Under the pieces are notes generated by a model. The model was given only the letters and a program-made list of their open reading frames with translations. It had not been told where the DNA came from and searched no databases. Both the position numbers and the translations under genes were made by a program. 64,000 nt of DNA from Glebionis coronaria. Lineage: Eukaryota; Streptophyta; Magnoliopsida; Asterales; Asteraceae. Shown piece after piece: positions 22,043 to 34,268 of the stretch. The stretch is from the NCBI GenBank assembly GCA_025667525.1, contig CM046876.1, positions 82,315,512 through 82,379,511 on the forward strand, read 5' to 3'. Numbering within the stretch: position 1 is the first letter of the stretch; the number at the start of each line of letters is the position of its first letter.

Positions 22043-25000
22043 ATGAATCTAAATTTAGTAATGCCTCAGATGACATCACTTACGGATATTTCCGTCATTA
22101 CGGGAACGGATAATCGCCCGCCAATGCTCATCAAAGAAGTTTTTGAAGCTTGGCAAGGCCGGATGATGTCTTACCTTAAGGGAAAACCCGTATATGGAAG
22201 GCTTATGGTCAAGTCAATTCTAAATGGTCCACTTGACTATGGCACCATCGTGGTTAACAACGTGACTCGACCACGAGAATTTGAAGAACTCACTCCAGCT
22301 CAACAACTTGTTGCAAATGGAGACGAAAAAGCTCTTCAAACCATTTTCCAAGCTCTTCCACATGATATCTATCGGATGGTAAGTCAGTATATTGTGGTAA
22401 AAGATTTATGGGAACGTCTAAAGGTGTTGCTACAAGGTACGTCTCTCACCAAACAGGAAAGGGAATGTCAGTTGTATGATCTGTTTGATAGATTCACGTA
22501 CAACCCAGGGGAAACGCTTCAAGATTATTACTTCAGATTCACCACTCTAATGAATGATCTGAATGTATACAATCTCGTGATTGCTCATTTCCAGGTTAAC
22601 ACCAAATTCTTGAATACTTTACCTCAAGCTGAATGGGGTGAGTATATTACCGATGTTAAGTTAACCAGGGATTTGCATAAGTGCAATTTGGATCAACTCT
22701 ATGCTTTCCTTCAGCAGCATGAGAAACATGTGATCATGCACCATTCGCCTCGAGGTATGTACCCTGATTCATTAGCTTTGATGGCGAATCAACCAAGCTT
22801 GTCTCACAACAACACTCCTTATATCTTGGGACATCAAGCCTATCATCCATCACCTTACATGACACCAACCTTCCCCCAATACTCGATTCTACCGCAACCA
22901 CCCACCTCACATCAGCAAGAATATCGGTTTAGTGCACCTTCATCACAATATGCTACACAACCTCACCCAGTTTGCACCTTATGCTCAATCTTCATATTCA
23001 TCTTATCAAGAGAATGCAGCATATCCAACAAGCTACCCTGATCAAATGAGTATTCCTTCTAGTGGTTATGCAGCTCTACAAGACCAAGCAATGTATTGTG
23101 ATGATGAGGAAGTCCCCATTCCTGTATTCAAACAAGGAGCTGACCCAGTTGAAGTGTTAACCACTATGTCTGCTTATCTCACAAGGACTTTAAGCAAACG
23201 AGGATTTAGGGGATCAGCTCCTACCAACAATCAGTCGAGGAATTCATCCAATTCTCGCCAACAAGCTACTATTGAGAATGGCAGGGTAATGGTTCAACCT
23301 ATTCAACCATATCAGGGGAGACCTACCACATCAACTACCAATGCTCGCACGGTCAATCCTGCTCCAATGGTCAATCCTGCTCCACGGGCTAATTCCACAG
23401 GCAAGTTGAGAATGATTACATGCTACAACTGCAAGGAAGAAGGTCACATGTCCAGGGATTGTAAGAAACCCAAGAGGAGAAGGGATGGTCAATGGTTTGC
23501 AGAGAAGATCTATCTGGTGAATGCTCAGGCACAAGGAAGGGAACTTGATGAAGAGGAGCTTGCATTTCTTGCTGATCCAGGGATTGCTGAACAAGACACT
23601 GTCACCACACAGAATGCAGCATACCAAGCAGATGATCTCGATGCGTATGACTCAGACTGTGATGAATTTCAATCTGCAAAGGCTGCTCTCATGGCAACTA
23701 TCTCCAGCTTAGGGCCAGAAAAGAGATCTGAGGTACTTATTAATACCACCGATAATACCACTGATGCTAGTATTCAACCACATCAAGTTGTGCAAGAGAG
23801 TGCTGATTCGAATGAGTCTTCGGTGGTGAGTCTTTCAAATGAGGAGACAATCAATGATAGTAATATCAATGTGAGTCCCCAGACTTTGAGTGAATCACAA
23901 CCGGGAGCCATTTCGCATATGCCTACTCCTGCTCAACAAGATTTGGTCATGGTTCCTGCTACATTACTTAGCCAAATGAATGTTGCACTCTTAGAAACCC
24001 TAGCTAAGAATAAGAATTTGTCTGATGAGCTTGCCTTAAGCAATGAGAAAGTTCAAACCTTGGAATTAGTGCCTTCGTCTAGTATTCTAACAAATCCCGA
24101 ATATGATCACTTTCAAAACAAACAAATGGGTCACTTGCAAGAAATTGAAAACTTAAGAGCAAATCTTTCTAATGAACTTAAAGAAAAGGAGTTAGTGGTC
24201 ACTAATTTTCAAAAACTTCAAACGGATTTTGAATCACTCGAGTCTAAGAAGAATGAAATGGAGATTAATGCTGCTAATAAGATTAGAAGTCTAGATTATT
24301 TGCTTTTAAGACAATACGCTGCTTCTCAACTAGTGCACTTATTTGATGCTTCGTTTAGAGAATTTAACTTATCACGTCAAAAAGGCCTTCCCCCTAACCC
24401 ACGGTATGCAAAACAAGCTTTAAGACATAGTCCTAGACTTTATAATGCAACCCAATTAGGATTGGTCTTAGACCCGATTGTTATTTTCGATGATCCAACA
24501 AGTAAGGATCTAGTTGATGAGGATCGGTCATACAATTCTACAAAATATCCCGAGTGTGATTATTTTAAAATGAATAAGGAGCTTGCAAAAACGGATTTTA
24601 GAATTCGCTTCCATATGGACAAAGATCTCATCACAGCACCAACCTACATATTAGATGAAGAAAACCCTAGTACATTTCCTACACTTGTCAATATGGAAGG
24701 TCCTAAGGAAATTCCAAAGGATCTTCCACATGTTAGCACTGTATGGTTAAACTTGCAAGAGATTAATCAATACTTTACTAATTTTGACAAGGTCATTTTG
24801 GAATGTACGACTTCAAATGGCTTAAACGCCGGAGAATGGGCTTTCGAACATATGAACGAGGTGTTTAAAAATGAGATCAATCCGTTTGTCGAAAGTCTAA
24901 AAGGAAGTTTTGCATCTCTTAAGGAAAATCTTGAATTTGAAATTGGAGAAGTTCAAAAAGTGTTTTATGAAATGGACACCGCTTACGAACTACAACTAAT

Positions 25001-26816
25001 TGAAAAAGAAAAGATTTTATCCGAATATGACCGATTCTTGTCCGCAGTAATCTCATGTGATGTGCTTACTACTGTAAATGTTAATTATTCGAATGAGCTT
25101 ACATCCGCTATGATTAATTGTGATGTTGTGAATATATGTGATAATGTTTGTGATCTCTCTGTAAATGTTGCTGATACTGTAAATGAGGTAGATAATCATT
25201 CTTGTCACGAATCTAACGCTGAGTTTTTAAAGCTACAAGATTCTTACAATTTACTTTCAAAACGCTTTAATCAACTAGAACAACATTGTATATCTTTAGA
25301 ACTGAAACAACAAACTCAAAATGAGGATCTTTTGATAACAAATAGTTGTGAAAACGGTGTTGAGACGAGTGACAAGATGATTGCAATTGTTTAGGCATTA
25401 GAGGAAGAGATTATGAGATTGAAGAGAGATGTGTCATCAAATGAAACACTAAAATTGGAACTAGAGGCTGCAGAGTCTAAAAACCAGGTCTTAGAAATTA
25501 GACTTTCGTCTGTTCTAGGGGAGATGGATCGGACAAGACAGGGACTATCCGCTCTTTATGGTTCACTAGAAGAACGCTTCGCTTTTAATGCGGCACAGCA
25601 ACAATCTTATGTTGAACAACTGAACCAAAAGTGTGAGGAAATCTCTGACTTAAACATCCTGCTCATTGACAAAAACATGGTTTTGGCCGAGTTAAAGGAG
25701 ACACTTCTTTTCACCCGACAAGAAGTTGTTGATAACTTAGCTACCGACTATGCACCGTCCACTAGTGCTCCAACAACCAAGTCAGTAGTGCTTTATAAGA
25801 ACCCGCTTCATAAGAGAAACCCGGTTACCTACGATGATTATATGAGGAATGCCATTAAGCATGTAGATCTTGTTAGGGATATTTTAGACGATCTTTATGC
25901 CTTAGATCCCTCAAGTAGCTACTATTATTCGGCTCATGAATATATTAAGAGAGTTCAATATTGCTTAGCATATTTGCAATACATAGGTAAACCAGGCTCT
26001 GCACTACTTACTAATAGGCCCATTGCTGTAACTCCGTTCAATAAGACTCCAGGAGCAAAACCGTCACTGGCACCATCAAGTAAGGCACCTTTAAAATCTG
26101 TTGCTAATGTTCCCACTTTGCCTTCTATAGGAGTAAAAGAGTCTACTAAGGCTAAAGGATCGCCACTCAAGAAAGATAAGATCAAGCCCTCCACTAGTAG
26201 TACCAACAAGAAGAACGTAGAAGCTCACCATAGGAATGTTAGTTCAGTTTTAAATAAAAAGAATCATGTTAATACTAAAAGCTCTGTGCCTGTGCAGAAG
26301 CCTAAACCATTTGTGAATTCTGATTTGAAATGTTGGAATTGTAATGATTGTATGTTTTCCCAACGTCATGATTTGTGTCTTATTGATCATGTGAATGAAA
26401 TGAATGCCATTAGGAATGGTCTTGAATGGAAGCCAACGGTTAGAACTCGTGCCCAAGTTGGCTGGCAATGGCGTCCCACTGGTAGGACCTTTACATTAGA
26501 TGGAAAAATGTGCCCTTTAACTAGGAATGCATCCATTGAGGTTAGGTCTGAGCGTCCTTTAGTTAGGCACACTCGCACTTAAGTATGGAAACAGCGCCCT
26601 TTAATTAGGTCAGCTCCCACTATAGTGCCTATCAGTGAAGAAATACCTCAGGATTTAAGCCAACTAGAATCTACACCACCAACTAGGAAGAAGAAGGCTA
26701 GGAAATCTAAGAAACCTAGAGTTAGCAAATCTAAGATTATTAAATCTGTACCTGCTAATAACAAGGAACACTCAGATTCCGATACCTCTACATTGTCTTC
26801 GTGTGGTGATATTTTC
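22043..26816 (+). pseudogene. gag: Copia B gag with very long C-terminal extension
   Basis: ATG 22043 opens MNLNLVMPQMTSLTDISVIT. The gag core (UBN2-like) runs to about residue 260 and includes WERLKVLLQGTSLTKQERE and FDRFTYNPGETLQDYYFRF. A zinc knuckle [14 protein letters not shown] (CX2CX4HX4C) lies at 23421-23462. It is followed by roughly 1,100 codons not found in a minimal copia gag: coiled-coil-like stretches (about 23940-24290, 24880-25020, 25400-25740), then CWNC, two W-x-PTGR repeats near 26430-26490 and a Lys-rich end. A frameshift lies near 22970, in-frame stops TAG at 25392 and TAA at 26580, and a frameshift near 26815 before protease. The 3' part after 26084 is duplicated at 30066. 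Confidence 0.85.
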
Positions 26817-27618
26817 AGGTGGTCCAAATCATCCTGTGGTATTTGGACTCCGGTAGTACAAAGCATATGACCAGAGATCGCTCGATGCTCCGAAATTTCG
26901 TCAGCAAGTTTCTTGGTACGATTAAATTCGGTAATGATCATATAGCAAAGATAATGGGGTATGGTGAATATCAGATTGGAAACGTTACGATTTCAAGGGT
27001 ATACTATGTAGAAGGTCTTGGTCATAACTTATTTTCAGTAGGACAGTTTTGTGATTCCAACCTAGAGGTTGCTTTTCGACAACACACTTGTTTCATCCGC
27101 AACTTGGAAGGAAAAGACTTGTTGAAGGGATCTCGTGGTGAAAATCTTTATACGTTGTCCCTACAAGACATGATGGCCGCCTCTCCAGTATGTCTTCTCT
27201 CTAAAGCATCTAAGACCAAGTCATGGTTATGGCATCGCAGATTATCTCATCTTAACTTTGATGCTATTAATCATCTGGCTAAAAACGAACTAGTTCGTGG
27301 TCTTCCAAAGCTCAAATTTCACAAGGACCATTTAACAAAATCCCGATGTATTGTGACAACAAGAGCGCCATTGCCCTTTGCTGCAACTATGTTCAACACT
27401 CCCGGGCCAAGCACATAGACATTCGCTACCATTTCATTAAAGAGCAGGTGGAGAACGGAGTGATCGAGCTGTATTTTGTCACTACTGAGTACCAGCTGGC
27501 AGATATGTTCACCAAAGCCTTAGATCGAGGACGAATCGAGTTTTTGATCGACAAGCTTGGCATGAAATCATTCACTCCAGCGACTCTCAAAGAGTTGGCA
27601 GAAGAATCAGCTGAATAG
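26817..27618 (+). pseudogene. pol: Copia B pol, first copy: protease joined to RNase H tail
   Basis: The protease YLDSGSTKHMTRDRSML (catalytic DSG near 26848) is followed by GAG-pre-integrase (SWLWHRRLSHLNFDAINHLA). At 27330-27334 the sequence jumps at ATTTA straight to the end of RNase H, so integrase and reverse transcriptase are missing. The RNase H tail ([30 protein letters not shown]) is in another frame and ends at 27618. The fusion is out of frame and cannot make a product. Confidence 0.92.
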
Positions 27619-28929
27619 TGGTGGTAAACTATTCAGAGTATCCTTTGTTCGTGATCATGTATATTATAGTAAATATATAAACCACAAAAGAAAAATACAA
27701 AAATATAAAACCAACAAAAATCATAAAAATATAAAACCAAGAAAAACCATAAAAATTATAAAATCAAGAAAAACCAAAAATATTTTCCGTTTTTAAATCG
27801 GGCATGTCTTTTAGTACGGTAATATTTACGGCCTTAGAAATGTCGATCAATATTGACACGGTGCCATAAATAGAGTCCGTATAAAAGTTGTACATTTTTT
27901 AAAACATGCCCATTGTGACTTGTAGTTATTTCTGACTGCAACCCGGTTTTCCTATTAAAGTCACGTATTTCCTTGGAAAACGTTGGCTCAGAACGGGAAT
28001 TAATTTTCTCGGGCATGATTTACAAGCCAAATCATGCAAAGGGATCAAGTTTACTTTATAACTTGGTCTAACACGAATTAATGTACGTCTCAGTGCATTA
28101 ATTTGTTAAAATAAGAGAAATCTTATTGACACCACGAATCAATCTTTTTCAAGACATTAATTGGAAATGTTTTCATCAATATTTGACTCTTTAAACAATG
28201 ACTACAGCTCTTTAAATAGAAAACGGGTCATTGTTTAAGGGGGAAAAAATATTAAAATCATCTTCGTCATTAAATTGATTCTCAAAAGTGATTGTGAAAA
28301 ATTAATGGCTAAATGGTAAATGAGTGGTATTGCTTTAGAAAACGACTTGTGCTCGTTCAAGGTGATAGGACTTGCTTTAGATTTTGGAGATGTGCTAATA
28401 GGTTGCGATTGCTAAGTTGTGTGAAAGTTAATAGTGGCTAAGTTTAACAAGGGTTAGGAAAAATGAAAAGTAATAAACCAAAAAGATAAAAGGTGTGAAA
28501 ATGTAGGGCTAAAAGTGACAAGTTGAGAAAGTTGGGTAAAATTTGACCTAAGTCAAATGCAAACCCCTCGCCCCCTTTTTTCTTTATCTCATTCACTGTT
28601 TATTTATCTTCTTGCCGCCATTAAAACACACACACTTGAGCTTTCTCACACACGATTTTAATCTGTTAATCAACTCCATCCATGTTCATTTGATTTATAA
28701 GGTAATAAACATCATTCTTTGATTAAAATTCGTCTAAATCATCACTATGTCCTGCTAATTAATTCGTTTGAATCAAAGCAATCTAATTAGGGTTCGTTTG
28801 CTCAAATTAGGGTTAATTAATTAGGGGTTTTTGGTGGGTTTTGCTCGGAATAGCTTTAGATGATGTTGTGTTGCCTTAGATTGCTTTAAATCTCACAAAT
28901 GCGTCTAGATTAATCATCATAGGCTGCGT
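27619..28929 (+). promoter_or_regulatory. Non-coding gap with promoter-like end, first copy
   Basis: After an A-rich low-complexity stretch (about 27680-27780, repeated AAAACCAAxAAAAACCATAAA) comes ordinary AT-rich sequence. The last 400 bases look like a plant promoter and leader: a CCCCCTTTTTTCTTTATC stretch near 28571, CACACACAC near 28628, then TGATTTATAAGGTAAT at 28691-28706 and TTAATCATCAT at 28910-28920. The last two words match the element's own gag leader in order. No ORF is credible. Confidence 0.45.
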
Positions 28930-29627
28930 TTAAAAAGTTCCGAATGAACAATGATAACAACTTCCGAATGAAGGAACTTTGAACAAACTTCCGAATGAAG
29001 GAAAGTTCCGAATGAAGGACTTCCGAATGAAGGAAGTTCCGAATGAAGGACTTCCGAATGAAGGAATTTCCGAATGAAGAACTTCCGAATGAAGGAAGTT
29101 CCGAATGAAGGACTTCCGAATGAAGGAAGTTCCGAATGAAGGACTTCCGAATGAAGGAAGTTCCGAATGAAGGACTTCCGAATGAAGAAGTTCCGAATGA
29201 AGAACTTCCGACTGAAGAAGTTCCGAATGAAGGACTTCCGAATGAAGAAGTTCCGAATGAAGAACTTCCGAATGAAGAAGTTCCGAATGAAGGACTTCCG
29301 AATGAAGGACTTCCGAATGAAGGACTTCCGAATGAAGGACTTCCGAATGAAGGACTTCCGAATGAAGGACTTCCGAATGAAGGACTTCCGAATGAAGGAC
29401 TTCCGAATGAAGAAGTTCCGAATGAAGAAGTTCCAAATGAAGAAGTTCCGAATGAAGAAGTTCCGAATGAAGAAGTTCCGAATGAAGAAGTTCCGAATGA
29501 AGAACTTCCGAATGAAGAACTTACGAATGAAGAAGTTCCGAATGAAGAACTTCCGAATGAAGAAGTTCCGAATGAAGAACTTCCGAATGAAGAGTTCCGA
29601 ATGAAGGAAAGTTCCGGATGAAGAGTT
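28930..29627 (+). repeat. 15 bp TTCCGAATGAA array, first copy
   Basis: About 45 units of RRASTTCCGAATGAA in 700 bp, with short GGA or GAA alternatives at the unit border. Because the unit is 15 bases long and lacks stops, five reading frames stay open and give false ORFs of up to 246 codons on both strands. The last unit lies about 127 bases before the ATG at 29754. Confidence 0.92.
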
Positions 29628-30065
29628 GTTTGATTAATAGTTGTTTGCATGCTCTAAGTACTTGTTGAAATATGTTATGCTTAGAAATAAGAATGATACA
29701 TATCTATATATTGTTGTGCATCAACCTTTCATGTCTTATCTTAAGCAGATACAATGACTAATCCAATAGTACAAGCAATCCAAGATTCTAGAGAAGCCGC
29801 AATTGCTGAAGCACGAACCCTCAAGTTCATACCAAACAATTACCGGCTGAAGCAAGTTTCAAAATCCACTCACCATGGGTTTAAAGTCGCCATAGCAATC
29901 CTTGATCAATCCCATTTCAAGAATGCTTCAAGAAGTAGTGCCTCGGTGCCTTATGATTATATGTATGAGTTCTGGGCTACCAAGGAAATCACTTCAAACA
30001 AGATCACCTTCACTCTCGACAACAAGCAGCAGACACTTAAGGTTTCAGACTTCCGTAAGATATTT
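29628..30065 (+). pseudogene. aORF-B 5' end, first copy, cut by the duplication junction
   Basis: Non-coding bases 29628-29753 end in a pyrimidine-rich run and TTAAGCAG just before ACAATG, which resembles a 3' splice acceptor. ATG 29754 opens MTNPIVQAIQDSREAAIAEA, and 104 codons match the second copy at 36359 nearly exactly. At 30066 the frame is joined to gag sequence and stops after a few codons. The fragment is a by-product of the duplication. Confidence 0.85.
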
Positions 30066-30798
30066 GGCACCTTTAAAATCTGTTGCTAATGTTCCCACTT
30101 TGCCTTCTACAGGAGTAAAAGAGTCTACTAAGGCTAAAGGATCGCCACTCAAGAAAGATAAGATCAAGCCCTCCACTAGTAGTACCAACAAGAAGAACGT
30201 AGAAGCTCACCATAGGAATGTTAGTTCAGTTTTAAATAAAAAGAATCATGTTAAGACTAAAAGCTCTGCGCCTGTGCAGAAGCCTAAACCATTTGTGAAT
30301 TCTGATTTGAAATGTTGGAATTGTAATGAATGTATGTTTTCCCAACGTCATGATTTGTGTCTTATTGATCATGTGAATGAAATGAATGCCATTAGGAATG
30401 GTCTTGAATGGAAGCCAACGGGTAGAACTCGTGCCCAAGTTGGCTGGCAATGGCGTCCCACTGGTAGGACCTTTACATTAGATGGAAAAATGTGCCCTTT
30501 AACTAGGAATGCATCCATTGAGGTTAGGTCTGAGCGTCCTTTAGTTAGGCACACTCGCACTTAAGTATGGAAACAGCGCCCTTTAATTAGGTCAGCTCCC
30601 AGTATAGTGCCTATCAGTGAAGAAATACCTCAGGATTTAAGCCAACTAGAATCTACACCACCAACTAGGAAGAAGAAGGCTAGGAAATCTAAGAAACCTA
30701 GAGTTAGCAAATCTAAGATTATTAAATCTGTACCTGCTAATAACAAGGAACACTCAGATTCCGATACCTCTACATTGTCTTCGTATGGTGATATTTTC
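30066..30798 (+). pseudogene. gag: Copia B gag 3' end, second copy
   Basis: This repeats the last part of the gag extension: the Lys/Ser-rich stretch (SSTNKKNVEAHHRNVSSVLN), CWNCNECMF, the two W-x-PTGR repeats and MPISEEIPQDLSQ. It begins out of frame with the fused extra ORF, so it has no start. The TAA at 30562 and the shift before protease are the same lesions as in the first copy. Confidence 0.82.
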
Positions 30799-33700
30799 AG
30801 GTGGTCCAAATCATCCTGTGGTATTTGGACTCCGGTAGTACAAAGCATATGACCGGAGATCGCTCGATGCTCCGAAATTTCGTCAGCAAGTTTCTTGGTA
30901 CGATTAAATTCGGTAATGATCATATAGCAAAGATAATAGGGTATGGTGAATATCAGATTGGAAACGTTACGATTTCAAGGGTATACTATGTAGAAGGTCT
31001 TGGTCATAACTTATTTTCAGTAGGACAGTTTTGTGATTCCAACCTAGAGGTTGCTTTTCGACAACACACTTGTTTCATCCGCAACTTGGAAGGAAAAGAC
31101 TTGTTGAAGGGATCTCGTGGTGCAAATATTTATACGTTGTCCCTACAAGACATGATGGCCGCCTCTCCAGTATGTCTTCTCTCTAAAGCATCTAAGACCA
31201 AGTCATGGTTATGGCATCGCAGATGATCTCATCTTAACTTTGATGCTATTAATCATCTGGCTAAAAACGAACTAGTTCGTGCTCTTCCAAAGCTCAAATT
31301 TCACAAGGACCATTTATGATCCGCGTGTTCAAGGGGGAAAAGTACCAAGAAATCATACAAGCCCAAAGCTGAAGACATCAATCAAGAAAAACTTCATCTT
31401 TTGCATATGGATCTTTGTGGGCCAATGAGAACTGAAAGTGTGAGCGGTAAAAAATTCATTCTCATTATTGTGGATGATTTCTCCAGGTTTACATGGATTA
31501 GATTTCTACGTACAAAGGATGAAGCACCGAAGGCTATCATCACTTTTCTGAAATTTATTCAGGTACGTTTGAATACTACTGTCCGTCGTATTCGTACAGA
31601 CAATGGAACAGAGTTCGTAAACCAGACTCTTCGTGATTACTATGAAGGAGTTGGTATCTCACATGAAACATCCGCTGCACGTACTCCACAACAAAACAGT
31701 GTCGTTGAAAGACGGAACCGTACGCTTATGGAAGCTGCTAGGACTATGCTTATTTATGCGAACGCTCCATTGTTCTTGTGGGCAGAAGCTATATCTACTG
31801 CATGTTTCACCCAAAACCGTTCTATCATTCGGAAACGCCATGGAAAAACACCTTATGAGCTTCTACATGACCGTAAACCCGATGTTTCATTTTTTCATGT
31901 GTTTGGTGCTCTTTGCTATCCAAACATTAATAGTGAGAACTTGGGCAAGCTTCAACCGAAAGCCGATATAGGTATTTTCATTGGTTACTCACCATCCAAG
32001 AAAGCAAACCGAATTTACAACCGTCGTCTTGGTAAGATCGTAGAAACTATGGACGCAGATTTCGATGAGCTGACAGCGATGGCTTCTGAGCAACACAGCT
32101 CTGAACCCGCGCTTCATGAGATGGGAACCGGTGCTATTAGTTCCGGATTAGTTCCCAATAATCCTACTTCTACATCATTTTTACCACCAACAAGGCCCGA
32201 GTGGGATAAACTGTTTCAACCGTTGTTGGATGAATTCTTCGATCCCCCGACTGATGAAGTTCCAGCACCTGTAGTGATCGCTCCAATCCCTGAAGTGGTT
32301 GCTCAAGCTAATGAACCTTTATCTAATGCATCTTCAATTAACATTGAACCGGATGCACCGTTACCAAGTGATTCTCAAATTACACCTGAATCATCACCCC
32401 TACTTGTTCCTAATGATGTGGAAGAGGATTCTACTGATCACGATTTGGAATATGCTCACTTAAAAGAGCTTCCTTTCTTTGGTATACCGTTCCCTGAAAA
32501 CCCTTCAGCCGCGTCTACCTCAGAAGAAGCTCCTTCTATTGTTCACTCCAGACCACCTAGGATTGAAAATCATAGCACCAAAATGGACAAAAGATCACCC
32601 AATTAGGAATGTCATTGGAGATCTAGATCGACTAGTCTCTACACGCCATCAATTACAAGAGAGTGCACTCTATTGCTACTTTGATGCATTTCTCTCTGAA
32701 GTTGAACCTAAAAATTGGCAGCAGGCTATGACTCAATCATCTTGGATTGAAGCCATGCAGGAGGAACTAAATGAATTCCAAAGACTTGAAGTATGGGAAT
32801 TAGTTCCTCTCCCTGACAAGGTTAACATCCTTACTTTGTTATGGGTTTATAAGGTTAAACTCGATGAGATGGGTGCAGTATTGAAGAATAAGGCTAGATT
32901 GTCGCTAGAGGATATAAACAAGCCTTGGGTATAGACTTTGAAGAATCTTTTGCTCCTGTGGCCAGATTGGAGGCTATTAGACTATTCCTTGCGTATGCTG
33001 CTCATATGAATATGATCGTCTATCAAATGGATGTGAAGACGGCATTTTTGAACGGTGAACTAAGGGAAGAGGTCTATGTTCGTCAGCCGGATGGGTTCGT
33101 TAGCACGGAGTTTCCTAATCATGTGTACAAGCTTAAGAAGGCTCTCTATGGGTTGAAACAAGCTCCACGCGCGTGGTACGATCTCCTTTCAACATACCTC
33201 ATTTTGGAAGGCTTCTCCAAAGGCAAGGTGGACCCCACTCTATTCACTCTCAAGGAGGACAACGACATGATTCTGGTACAAATTTATGTTGATGATATAA
33301 TATTTGCTGCCACTAACATAGAATTGTCAAATCGCTTTGAGAAGATAATGTCCACACGCTTTCAGATGTCAATGATGGGAAAATTTTCATTTTTCTTAGG
33401 ATTACAGATTTCTCAGAATCCCAGAGGCATCTTTATTAATCAATCCAAATATGCTCTTGAATCTTTAAAGAAATATAATTTTGAAAATTGTGACCCCGTG
33501 GACACTCCAATGGTGGAGAAATCCAAGTTAGATGAAGATAGGAATGGGACTATTGTCGATCCAAAACTTTACCGTGGAATGATCGGCACCCTTCTCTATC
33601 TGACTGCTAGCAGGCCTGATTTGCAGTTTGTTGTATGCATGTGTGCCCGGTATCAGGCTCGGCCTACCGAAAAGCACCTACATGTTGTGAAAAGGATCTT

Positions 33701-34268
33701 TCGGTATCTAAAAGGAACACTTCATCGTGGTCTATGGTATCCGAAAGATTCCTCTATTGCTTTAATATCATATGCAGATGCCGATCATGCTGGATGTCAA
33801 GACACGAGGCGTAGCACTTCTGGATCTGTGCAACTCCTTGGAGATAGATTGATCAGTTGGTCTTCAAAAAGGCAGAAAAGTGCTGCAATTTCTAGCACGG
33901 AGGCTGAATACATCGCCATGTCCGGTTGTTGTGCTCAAGTCCTTTGGATGAGATCACAATTAACTGACTACGGTTTGGGATTTAACAAAATCCCGATGTA
34001 TTGTGACAACAAGAGCGCCATTGCCCTTTGCTGCAACTATGTTCAACACTCCCGGGCCAAGCACATAGACATTCACTACCATTTCATTAAAGAGCAGGTG
34101 GAGAACGGAGTGATCGAGCTGTATTTTGTCACTACTGAGTACCAGCTGGCAGATATGTTCACCAAAGCCTTAGATCGATGACGAATCGAGTTTTTGATCG
34201 ACAAGCTTGGCATGAAATCATTCACTCCAGCGACTCTCAAAGAGTTGGCAGAAGAATCAGCTGAATAG
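30799..34268 (+). pseudogene. pol: Copia B pol, near-complete: PR, IN, RT, RNase H
   Basis: The domain order is typical copia. Protease has YLDSGSTKHMT near 30828. GAG-pre-integrase ends at 31225 in a TGA. Integrase has HMDLCGP near 31405, RTDNGTEF near 31597 and VVERRNRT near 31706. Reverse transcriptase has [14 protein letters not shown] near 33022 and YVDDIIF near 33287, and RNase H has ADADHAG near 33775 and STEAEYIA near 33895. The end [10 protein letters not shown] is followed by TGA at 34179 where copy 1 has GGA, and the original end is near 34268. Frame breaks lie near 31316-31340, 32590 and 32920. The catalytic motifs are all readable, so decay is recent, in agreement with the near-identical LTRs. 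Confidence 0.93.

Larger units (their letters stand above)
26084..30065 (+). repeat. Tandem duplication in copia B, first copy (with deletion)
   Basis: This segment begins at GGCACCTTTAAAATCTG within gag and runs through the truncated pol, the spacer, a TTCCG array and the first 104 codons of the extra ORF. The same start sequence then recurs at 30066, joined to TATTT of the extra ORF. The microhomology GGCA lies at 26084, at the junction 30066 and at the end of the second copy, 36671. Compared with copy 2 this copy lacks 2,668 bp of pol and has 45 bp more of array. The remainder is almost identical, including inactivating stops. Confidence 0.92.

Noticed and set aside
21447..22046. 199-codon ORF overlapping the start of copia B gag
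   Set aside because: Most of it is translated TTCCG repeat; the remainder lies out of frame over the gag leader. The gag ATG at 22043 is in another frame.
28910..29650. Long ORFs on both strands rich in Ser/Phe/Gly or Asn/Glu/Pro repeats
   Set aside because: They are produced by the 15-base stop-free repeat unit, which keeps five frames open. The peptides are pure translations of the array and the same happens at 35560-36255.
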